The notes under the pieces are model-generated. The model ran no database searches. It was given only the letters and a program-made list of their open reading frames with translations, and was not told where the DNA came from. Made by a program: the position numbers and the translations under genes. Of a stretch of 64,000 nucleotides of DNA, positions 1-8,273 are shown piece after piece (position 1 is the stretch's first letter; the number at the start of each line of letters is the position of its first letter). The stretch spans positions 1-64,000 of the forward strand of contig JAFXKZ010000001.1 in NCBI GenBank assembly GCA_017531445.1. Direction: 5' to 3'. The DNA comes from Kiritimatiellia bacterium. GTDB lineage: Bacteria; Verrucomicrobiota; Kiritimatiellia; RFP12; DVOR01.

Positions 1-45
1 CCAACGATGTCGCTTTCGACTGCTGCATTTAAACGACCGTTAAAA
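1..45. repeat. Left arm of 45-bp exact inverted repeat
   Basis: Positions 1-45 are the exact reverse complement of 595-639. The repeat may extend further left beyond the window. It covers the end of the signal peptide and the first residues of the mature protein (NGRLNAAVESDIVG) in the same reading frame in both copies, as expected for a recombination site inside a coding region. Confidence 0.95.
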
Positions 46-98
46 ATCACAACACCCATCACAAGAGCTGCGCATGCAATAATCTTTTTCATATCCAT
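1..98 (-). CDS. Start of a secreted protein (signal peptide only; continues off the left edge)
   Basis: On the minus strand an ATG at 98 follows a good ribosome site (AAGGAG) and begins MDMKKIIACAALVMGVV, a lysine-rich N-end and hydrophobic core typical of a Sec signal peptide. It continues as IFNGRLNAAVESDIVG up to the window edge, so the mature protein is not visible. The last 15 or so codons lie in an exact 45-bp inverted repeat whose other copy (595-639) heads an in-frame but start-less body on the plus strand. I infer that this leader belongs to a switchable locus. Function of the mature protein unknown. Confidence 0.8.
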   Translation of the reverse strand, partial: MDMKKIIACAALVMGVVIFNGRLNAAVESDIV

Positions 99-121
99 AT
101 GCGTGGTTCTCCTTTCTTGTT

Positions 122-150
122 GGTAAAGCTTGATAAATCAGGCTTTTACC
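122..150 (-). promoter_or_regulatory. Hairpin in the leader 5' UTR
   Basis: GGTAAAGC (122-129) pairs with GCTTTTACC (142-150) with one bulge around an AT-rich loop, just upstream of the ribosome site. A nearly identical 16-base core (AAAGCTTGATAAATCA) recurs at 42594. It could be an attenuator, a stabilising hairpin or a protein site. Confidence 0.4.
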
Positions 151-201
151 GATGAAGAGGGCTCTTTTACGTGCCAAACCGGGCACAAAAAGAACAACAT
201 C

Positions 202-230
202 ATAATAACACCCCTTGCAGTAACAATCAA
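202..230 (-). promoter_or_regulatory. Promoter of the switchable leader
   Basis: On the minus strand TTGATT (225-230) is followed after 17 bp by TATTAT (202-207), preceded by TGT (extended -10). The predicted start near 195 gives a 5' UTR of about 97 nt before the ATG at 98. Confidence 0.6.
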
Positions 231-410
231 TAAAAAAGTGTTACTTCATCTAAAAAATACGGCTGTATCTACTCGCGGTTACGGCGTTTTTGAACACCAT
301 TGGATGTTTCTGTCAAGCGAACAGCCTCTGCCGGATTCTTTGCCCGGGGCAGGACGCGTTATCAAAGCGCACAAAACGGTTGAATCTTTCGCCGGGACGC
401 GCAATTGAAT

Positions 411-501
411 ATGGGCGGTATTGACGGCAGATTTGGGCGATATTGGAGCGCGACATGGGCGATGTTAAAACGCACTTTGGGCGATATTGAAACGCACAAC
501 A
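411..501 (+). repeat. 22-bp-phased GGGCGA array (copy 1)
   Basis: GGGC cores start at 413, 435, 457 and 479, exactly 22 bp apart, with units of the form GGGCGATATTGNNNCGCNACAT. This is the cleanest of about ten copies of a dispersed intergenic element in the window. A tail-like sequence (TTGAATCTTTCGCCGGGACG) lies just to the left at about 382-401. Confidence 0.85.
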
Positions 502-594
502 GGCGGACAAGCACAACCGGACACATTTTATCTGCCTAAAACATCCACAAAAGCCTGTTATTTCAACTGTCTGTAACTTTTTCAGGCTGCCTAC

Positions 595-639
595 TTTTAA
601 CGGTCGTTTAAATGCAGCAGTCGAAAGCGACATCGTTGG
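595..639. repeat. Right arm of 45-bp exact inverted repeat
   Basis: Exact reverse complement of 1-45. It forms the 5' end of the start-less plus-strand cassette, reading NGRLNAAVESDIVG in frame with the downstream body. Confidence 0.95.
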
Positions 640-1231
640 CTATACCACGATCACGTGTGAAGCAGGCTTCAATTTGCTTGGTGTTTCTTTTGCAACGATT
701 GATAAGACTTCTTCAGGCGTTCAAGTGCAAACGATCGCTGGCAATTTCCAAGAAAATGATCAGATTCAATATTGGGATGGTGCGCAGTTGAAGAATCTTA
801 CCTACTATAACGCCTATGGTTCAGATCCGGCAGGATGGTATAACGCCGACGACTCTTTGGCGACAAAAACGTTCGCTCCGGGCGAAGGATTTTGGGTAAA
901 AGTTGCAAAGGAGACGGACGTTTCCATTGCAGGTAAAGTTGTAACCGGTGAAGAAGGGAAAGTGACTGCTCCGGCCAGATCTTTTACTCTACTGGCATTA
1001 AGTTATCCGCAGCCTACCGAAATTAACAAGATTGCCTTCACAGGGCTTACGGAAAATGATCAGATTCAATATTGGGATGGCACTCAGTTGAAGAATTTGA
1101 CTTACTACAATGCTTACGGTTCGGATCCTGCGGGATGGTATAACGCAGATGACTCTTTGGCAACAAAGACATTCGAGCCCGGTGAAGGTTTTTGGATTTG
1201 CCCGCAGAAGGACGTTGGTTTCCAATTTTAA
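599..1231 (+). CDS. Promoterless, start-less secreted-protein body (probable silent cassette)
   Basis: The reading frame from the inverted repeat runs without interruption to a stop at 1231. It lacks a promoter, ribosome site, ATG and signal peptide. Its first residues equal residues 20-33 of the leader encoded at 1-98, so inversion of 46-594 would create a full exported protein. The body contains two near-identical modules of about 50 residues (ENDQIQYWDG ... PGEGFWV/I) whose DNA copies at 752 and 1052 are exactly 300 bp apart; they are rich in Trp, Tyr and Asn like many surface or binding modules. A weak TTG at 674 could start a cytoplasmic fragment but is unlikely to be used. Family not recognised. 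Confidence 0.7.
   Translation, partial: NGRLNAAVESDIVGYTTITCEAGFNLLGVSFATIDKTSSGVQVQTIAGNFQENDQIQYWDGAQLKNLTYYNAYGSDPAGWYNADDSLATKTFAPGEGFWVKVAKETDVSIAGKVVTGEEGKVTAPARSFTLLALSYPQPTEINKIAFTGLTENDQIQYWDGTQLKNLTYYNAYGSDPAGWYNADDSLATKTFEPGEGFWICPQKDVGFQF
752..1200 (+). repeat. 300-bp-spaced internal tandem duplication
   Basis: The segment beginning at 752 (GAAAATGATCAGATTCAATA) recurs at 1052 with scattered, mostly third-position changes over about 145 bp. Differences being mainly synonymous suggests selection on the protein module. Confidence 0.9.
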
Positions 1232-1275
1232 TTTGATTTAACCTAAACAGGATCTTACTAGAGATGAGGTATAAC

Positions 1276-1824
1276 ATGAAAAAATTACTCCTTGTAATCA
1301 CGTTGCTGATTGGTGCATTGAGCTACGGCGCAACAGTGAAATGGTCAGTAGGCAATTACACATTCAATGTTGGTGGTGCGGCACTTACATCAGGAATTGC
1401 GTATCTGATTTCCACGGATACTTCTGTAGCGTCGCCTACGATTACAAAAGAAAGTCTAACCTCATGGACGACCCAGTTTACGGGAGTCAATAGTGTCACG
1501 ATTACGAATGGCGGAGTTACAGGGTCGGACTTTCTTGCCTCAAATGCGGACCTCACGGTCGGGAACACGTATAATTTTTATTTGTTGGTCTTAGACAATA
1601 GTGATGCTGCACAAGCGCAAAATTACTTCCTTTCTGGGACAACCCCCGGAACGCTTATCTCTGAAGGTGGTCCGACAGATCAAAATACATTGGCTTTGAA
1701 GTTTGGAGGGAAGGGGACTTCAAATATGCCCGCGACTCCGGATTGGGCAACTGTGCCGGAGCCGACGGCGTTGGCGTTGTTGGCACTCGGTGTGGCCGGG
1801 TTGGCTTTGCGCCGCCGTGCGTAA
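1276..1824 (+). CDS. PEP-CTERM sorted secreted protein
   Basis: This 182-residue protein starts at the ATG at 1276, six bases after GAGG; an in-frame ATG at 1264 overlaps that ribosome site and is less likely. It has a signal peptide (MKKLLLVITLLIGALSYGA) and a beta-rich Thr/Ser/Gly body. The C-end carries a PEP-CTERM tail: VPEPTALALLALG, a hydrophobic stretch and RRRA. In this family the tail is recognised by an exosortase and the protein is moved to the cell surface or extracellular matrix. No exosortase is in the window. It lies 44 bp after the silent cassette and could be co-transcribed with it when that is switched on. The function of the body is unknown. Confidence 0.85.
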   Translation: MKKLLLVITLLIGALSYGATVKWSVGNYTFNVGGAALTSGIAYLISTDTSVASPTITKESLTSWTTQFTGVNSVTITNGGVTGSDFLASNADLTVGNTYNFYLLVLDNSDAAQAQNYFLSGTTPGTLISEGGPTDQNTLALKFGGKGTSNMPATPDWATVPEPTALALLALGVAGLALRRRA

Positions 1825-1860
1825 TTCGTAGTAACGCTTTCCCCTTTCGGGAAGCACGCA

Positions 1861-1898
1861 AACAGGAAGCGGAAAGTGCCGCTTCCTGTTTTATTATT
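1861..1898 (+). terminator. Rho-independent terminator
   Basis: A 12-bp perfect stem (AACAGGAAGCGG / CCGCTTCCTGTT) with a 6-base loop is followed by TTATTATT, 37 bp after the PEP-CTERM stop codon. Confidence 0.92.
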
Positions 1899-2102
1899 GT
1901 AGGGCGGAGCAGGGCTTAAAAAGAGTTACGCGCGCCGTGATAAGGGAGCGGGGCATTTGGGTAGAGCGGGTGGAGTATTCACCCCGCGCAAGGGGATAGA
2001 ACGCATTTTGGGGGCGCACGGCACGGCGTTACTGCAAGGGGGGGGAAGAAAGGAACGGAGCCGGGCGTAAGTGTGGCTAAAGCACGTGAGAATCCGGGAC
2101 AA
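1899..2102. other. Gap between convergent genes with a G8 run
   Basis: No credible gene. It holds a G8 run (2038-2045). Both flanking genes end here, so this run, unlike those at 7944 and 34084, is not placed in a recognisable promoter. Confidence 0.6.
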
Positions 2103-2879
2103 TCATTCCGGAGGCATATCGTCGGCAAAACGCAAGTCTGCGGGACGTTCAAGCGCGGTGGCAGCGCGTTGGTGGGCGCGGTGGTAAGCGGCTTCGAGGG
2201 TTTTGCGGAAATCGTCCGTGCCGCGCCAGTAGGGGAGATTGCCAAGTCGCCTCGGAACGGTGGCGGCATCCGGGCAGGGATGCAACTTCATGATCGCTTC
2301 CGGCGGGAGGGTTTGCGGCGTGAGATCGGGGGCTTCTTCCGGAAAAATAATCCCTCTGAAGCGCAGCAGCAGCAAGGGGTCGGAGGCGATCGCGTCAGCA
2401 AAGAGGCATAACACCGCGATGAGGTGTTTGCAGGGGCGTGTCCAGTCTTTGCAGGAGCACTTGAAAACAACGTCGTTTCGTGTGGTTGGGAAGAGCGACA
2501 TGCCGTGCTGTTGCAGGCGTTCCTGAAAGGCGAACGGCAGTACGCGTGCCGCGACCTGTGCCGCATAGATGGGCGTGTCGCACAGGAGGTCCCATGCTTT
2601 TTCGGCGTCCAGAGGCGGCATTTCCACCGCAAGATGGTAGGGGTGTGATTCGGCACCTTGCACCTCTGCGGTAATTGCGCCGGGCATCACTTCCATCCGG
2701 AGGACTTGACCTGTCTGCGCATAGTTCCGTCCGCGTCCGAGCCGCGCACCGAGCTGAAGTTCTTCCAACCACGTGATCCAGCGTTTCCGCCACCAAGCAT
2801 CACGGTTGCCTCCTTGCGGGCGCAGACCGCCGCGAACCGATCGGGCAAAGCGTGGGGCGTAGGGGTGTTTCTTGCTCAT
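2103..2879 (-). CDS. SWIM zinc-finger protein
   Basis: This 258-residue cytoplasmic protein contains CSCKDWTRPCKH at about residues 139-151, the CxCx(n)CxH signature of a SWIM zinc finger, a module that binds DNA or proteins. The Trp-rich N-part (RDAWWRKRWITWLEEL) followed by a GRNYAQTGQV segment is typical of stand-alone SWIM proteins, which often sit near SNF2-type helicases; no such helicase is near here. It is transcribed leftward and is followed by no operon partner. Role unknown, possibly a DNA-transaction accessory factor. Confidence 0.8.
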   Translation of the reverse strand: MSKKHPYAPRFARSVRGGLRPQGGNRDAWWRKRWITWLEELQLGARLGRGRNYAQTGQVLRMEVMPGAITAEVQGAESHPYHLAVEMPPLDAEKAWDLLCDTPIYAAQVAARVLPFAFQERLQQHGMSLFPTTRNDVVFKCSCKDWTRPCKHLIAVLCLFADAIASDPLLLLRFRGIIFPEEAPDLTPQTLPPEAIMKLHPCPDAATVPRRLGNLPYWRGTDDFRKTLEAAYHRAHQRAATALERPADLRFADDMPPE

Positions 2880-3112
2880 GGGAGAGGTCTTTGAGGGGAA
2901 ATGGAGCGGTAAGGGGAGGGGCGTTTGGGCGGAAGAAGCCGTGCGAGCGGGTGAAAAGGCGGCGCGGGTGGCGGGGGAAAGTGCGTGAACCGGGTGGAAA
3001 AAGAATGGTGTTATCGCGTAAAAGAAGTGGCGGTTGGGGAAGGATTGGCGGGGATGAACGGAGATAAAAAGAGGGCAAGGGAGGAGGAGATGCGGCGCAG
3101 AGCCGGGCGCGA
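2880..3112. other. G-rich gap between the pseudopilin and SWIM genes
   Basis: About 230 bp of strongly purine-skewed sequence (plus strand) separates the two leftward genes. I see no stem-loop with a U tract, no promoter close to consensus and no open frame with coding character. Confidence 0.5.
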
Positions 3113-3769
3113 TCAGTGCGCATCGTCGCCGATTTTCCCGGTACAGAGGAAGTCAAAGGTAACGACGTTGCCGGAGGCTTCGGAAGCTTCCAAGTCGTAG
3201 ATCCGCAGAGAGAAAGGGCGGGTTGTGCCGTTGGCGCGCACGGTGATGGAAAATGTTTTCTGAGATTGCCGTTTCAATTCTCCCGCCTCTGCATTGGTTT
3301 CTCCGGCGACACGCCGCTCAAAGTCGGCCCTCTCACGATTGGAAGCGCGTCCCATTTTGATGGAATCATCAAAGGAAAGAAACTCAAAGCCCACGTTTTC
3401 GTAGTATTTGACCAATCCAACGGCCTCGATGTCTCCGGCTTTGAGTGCGCTTCCTGTTCGCGGCGGCTCTTCTGAACGTGCTTCCGATTGCCCGTCTGTT
3501 TCGGCATCGGTAGGCGGCGAACTCGCTGATGCAGTATCAAAAGGTGAATCCAAGGTCACCACGCCCGGCGCAAAGGTCAGCGTGATGGGTTGCTGCGTTT
3601 GGAGTGCCATATTGCGGGCGTAGCGCATCAAGCGCAGGGAATCTTTGGTCGCCATCGAGAGCTGCGTGGCACTTACCATCCCTCCGGAAATCACAATAAT
3701 GGCCATCATCACACCGAGGATGGCCATCACGATCAAAAGTTCAATCAGCGTAAATCCGCGCCGCATCAC
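3113..3769 (-). CDS. Pseudopilin-like protein (GspH/FimT type)
   Basis: The 218-residue product starts MMRRG followed by FTLIELLIVMAILGVM, a type IV prepilin/pseudopilin N-end: cleavage is expected after Gly5, with methylation of Phe6 and the conserved Glu at mature position 5. The hydrophobic helix is followed by a 'RLMRYARNMALQTQQPITLTF' type segment seen in GspH/FimT minor pseudopilins. The rest is low in similarity to anything I recognise. It abuts the FHA gene (stop of that gene is at 3770) and they form an operon. Many PVC genomes have isolated pseudopilin genes, so a full type II secretion system cannot be inferred from this alone. Confidence 0.8.
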   Translation of the reverse strand: MMRRGFTLIELLIVMAILGVMMAIIVISGGMVSATQLSMATKDSLRLMRYARNMALQTQQPITLTFAPGVVTLDSPFDTASASSPPTDAETDGQSEARSEEPPRTGSALKAGDIEAVGLVKYYENVGFEFLSFDDSIKMGRASNRERADFERRVAGETNAEAGELKRQSQKTFSITVRANGTTRPFSLRIYDLEASEASGNVVTFDFLCTGKIGDDAH

Positions 3770-4276
3770 TTAGGAATTACCGTTGAGTTTCATCACCAGA
3801 AGAATCGCCGCAATGACGATTGCAATCCCCGAAATGATGAGCACTACATTGAAAAACTTCTTGCCTTCGGACTTCTTGGTGAACCCGTCTACCGCAGTGC
3901 TTGTGCCGCTTTTCGGCTTGATGATAATCGTTGTGCGGGGGAGGGAATCAATCGGAGCTGCGGCAGGCTCCGCCGCAGGCACATCGTCACCCCGGATGAT
4001 GGCGGTGATATCACCGAAGGCAATCACATCATTGCGATAGACCATTGCCATTGTGATCCGCTGACTGTGATTCACACGCGTACCATTGGTAGAGCCGTTA
4101 TCTTTGATGCGCCAACCGCCTTCGCACGGTTCAATAATGCAGTGCTCACCGGAGACAGAAGAATTCGGGATGACGAAATCGTTGGCATTGTTGCGACCGA
4201 TACGGATGCCGGTCCCTGCGCTCCACTCATACTTGCGTCCGATTTCTTCGCCTTCTACAATCTCAAGTATTGGCAT
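3770..4276 (-). CDS. FHA-domain membrane-anchored protein
   Basis: This 168-residue protein has an N-terminal forkhead-associated domain at about residues 20-95, with the motifs GIRIGRNNANDFVI, SVSGEHCII and DNGSTNGTRVN. These hold the conserved Arg, Ser, His and Asn used to bind phosphothreonine. A linker rich in Ala/Pro leads to one C-terminal membrane helix (FFNVVLIISGIAIVIAAILL) and a short tail, so the FHA domain should face the cytoplasm. FHA proteins read Ser/Thr kinase signals; a Ser/Thr kinase is encoded at 19.8 kb, but a link is only a guess. It is directly followed by the pseudopilin gene. Confidence 0.88.
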   Translation of the reverse strand: MPILEIVEGEEIGRKYEWSAGTGIRIGRNNANDFVIPNSSVSGEHCIIEPCEGGWRIKDNGSTNGTRVNHSQRITMAMVYRNDVIAFGDITAIIRGDDVPAAEPAAAPIDSLPRTTIIIKPKSGTSTAVDGFTKKSEGKKFFNVVLIISGIAIVIAAILLVMKLNGNS

Positions 4277-4345
4277 GGTAAAACTCCTTAATCAATTCAA
4301 AAAGAGTATAAACAAGTTTCGGCTTGCTGTCAAGAGGCGATTTGA

Positions 4346-6887
<2,542 letters not shown>

Positions 6888-6889
6888 GG

Positions 6890-7271
6890 GTTAATCAAAG
6901 ATTAAAGGGGCGCGGAAGCTCCTTTCCGCCGCTTTCCGGAGGTGCTGTTGCCGAAGGGGAAAGCGTTTATGCGTGGGGGGAAGCGGAACCTTTTGCGCAA
7001 CCGGAGAGGTGCCGATCGCACAGCGGGAATGCCGTTGGAGGGCGGGAACAACCCGGAGCGGTTGAACACAGAAGGTGCGCCGCAGGAGCTCATGCTTCAA
7101 CCTGCGGCAAAACTGCCGCCATTTTGCAGGCTCGCGCTACTTGCGTCCTGCCCGCTCCCTACGCTTTCAAGCTGCGGTAAAACCGCCGCCATCTTGCAGG
7201 CAGTTCCGGAAAAGAACGGGCGGCAGCTTCTTGCGAAGCCGCCGCCATTGAAGCGCGCATCAGGATGAAGT
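6890..7271. repeat. Gene-free region with two 30-bp direct repeats
   Basis: No gene with coding character is seen. CTGCGGCAAAACTGCCGCCA (7099 on) and CTGCGGTAAAACCGCCGCCA (7171 on) begin two 30-bp copies 72 bp apart, differing at a few positions. Each copy contains a short stem (CTGCGG / CCGCCG-like). A CGCCGCCATT fragment recurs near 7243. Copies of the CTTTCCGGAGG tail seen in the dispersed element lie near 6930-6950. Confidence 0.7.
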
Positions 7272-7877
7272 TCAGGCAATTTTGCGCTTGAGTGCCAGCC
7301 CTGCCACGCCGAGGGCGAGCAGCGCAAGTGCCGTCGGCTCGGGAACACCGGGCGCAGGGACATCGGAAGCGGTAAGCGTCATTGAAGGGATCCACGCATT
7401 TGCGGCTTCGTTCCGCACAACGCTTGCGCCGAATTTATCCATGCGACTGCCCTCTGCGTCATAACCAAAAAGCGTATAGGTTTTTGTGACATCTACGATT
7501 AAATCTGTAAAGGTGATAAGGCTGGATTTGCGCGTATAGAATCCATTATTACTGAGCGTTGTGACATAATCGCCGTTTGCAGTCACTGTGCCGGTGGCGA
7601 TTTCAGTGTCGCCTTCAAACAACTTTACGGTTGCGGGAACGTTTTCCTCATGTTGACGACGTGCAATAAGGATTGTTTCCAAAACGACGTTCCCGGAAGT
7701 GGGAAGTGTGCTGGTGATGGTGGCATCAGCAGCAAATGAAATCGTAATACCTGCGGGAAAATCATAGTTCCCACCCCATGTTACAGCGGTGCCGTTGCTG
7801 TTTGTCCATGTGTAGGTCACTGCCTGTGCGAGTGTAGCGCAGAAGAGCGCAACAGAAAGAAGCATCAGTTTTTTCAT
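7272..7877 (-). CDS. PEP-CTERM sorted secreted protein
   Basis: This 201-residue protein starts at the ATG at 7877, eight bases after AAGGA; an upstream in-frame ATG overlaps that site. A signal peptide (MKKLMLLSVALFCATLAQA) precedes a beta-rich body with many Thr, Ser, Gly and Asn residues. The C-end is VPEPTALALLALG, a hydrophobic stretch and LKRKIA, nearly the same tail as the protein at 1276-1824. Exosortase-type sorting to the surface is expected from the family. The bodies of the two proteins share little, so they are likely separate cargo using one sorting tail. Its promoter contains a C9 tract, suggesting variable expression. Confidence 0.87.
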   Translation of the reverse strand: MKKLMLLSVALFCATLAQAVTYTWTNSNGTAVTWGGNYDFPAGITISFAADATITSTLPTSGNVVLETILIARRQHEENVPATVKLFEGDTEIATGTVTANGDYVTTLSNNGFYTRKSSLITFTDLIVDVTKTYTLFGYDAEGSRMDKFGASVVRNEAANAWIPSMTLTASDVPAPGVPEPTALALLALGVAGLALKRKIA

Positions 7878-7926
7878 CAGAAACATCCTTGCAAACGTCA
7901 ATTCTCCAAAACGGAAAAACATCACA

Positions 7927-7955
7927 AGGATAGCATAAGTCGCGGGGGGGGGCAA
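7927..7955 (-). promoter_or_regulatory. Promoter with C9 homopolymer tract
   Basis: On the minus strand TTGCCC (7950-7955) lies 17 bp from TATCCT (7927-7932, preceded by TGC). A run of nine C (plus-strand G 7944-7952) spans the end of the -35 and the first six bases of the spacer, so slippage would change the -35 to -10 distance. Confidence 0.55.
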
Positions 7956-8079
7956 GACTTATTTAGCATGGAGATGAAAAGGGAGTGCTTTCCTGCGGGG
8001 GGTGGAGAGGTGTTTTCCCCGAAGGAAGTTTTCCGGAGGCGGAAGGCGTTGGGCTTTTCTGCCGTGCAGAAGGCATTTG

Positions 8080-8162
8080 GACATCGCCCATGTTGCGCGG
8101 TAATGTGGGCGAAGTGTGCGCTCAACTCCGCCGATCTTGTTGCGCAACATGGGCGATGTTCT
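8080..8162. repeat. 22-bp-phased GGGCGA array (copy 2)
   Basis: Forward GGGC cores start at 8107 and 8151 (44 bp apart). Reverse-strand cores sit at 8089 and 8133 (also 44 bp apart). The array lies between the PEP-CTERM promoter region and the 3' end of the beta-galactosidase gene. CTTTCC..GG tail-like sequences occur at 7988-8040. Confidence 0.8.
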
Positions 8163-8273
8163 CCGGTGAAGTCTGGCGGGATGGACCGGGGGTGTGGCGA
8201 TGGGCGGCACGGTGTAAAAACGACACGCGGCGCGGAAAAGTTTCCGTGCCGCGTGTGTGTGCGCTTGAGGCGA

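Larger units (their letters stand above)
46..594. other. Putative invertible segment carrying promoter, leader and signal peptide
   Basis: This 549-bp stretch between the inverted repeat arms contains, on the minus strand, a promoter, a 5' UTR with a hairpin, a ribosome site and the signal-peptide codons. Flipping it would move the promoter and ATG from the off-window left body onto the start-less right body (640-1231) with the frame kept. No recombinase gene is in the window, so the enzyme is unknown. This is inference from repeat geometry; the segment also holds a 22-bp-phased repeat array (411-501). Confidence 0.65.

Noticed and set aside
411-501. Reading the 22-bp arrays as CRISPR arrays
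   Set aside because: Units are only 22 bp with no separate conserved repeat and variable spacer, both orientations are mixed within copies, and no cas gene is present.
1-640. Explaining the left-edge inverted repeat as two ordinary divergent paralogues
   Set aside because: The right copy lacks ATG, ribosome site, promoter and the first 19 leader codons, and identity stops abruptly at 45 bp, which fits a recombination site better than gene duplication.
2038-2045. G8 run as a third phase-variable tract
   Set aside because: It lies between two convergent gene ends with no promoter geometry around it and no gene it could control.
7988-8270. Small open frames across array copy 2 (for example 7968-8657 plus strand)
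   Set aside because: They run into the antisense of the beta-galactosidase C-end and have no start signals or coding composition.
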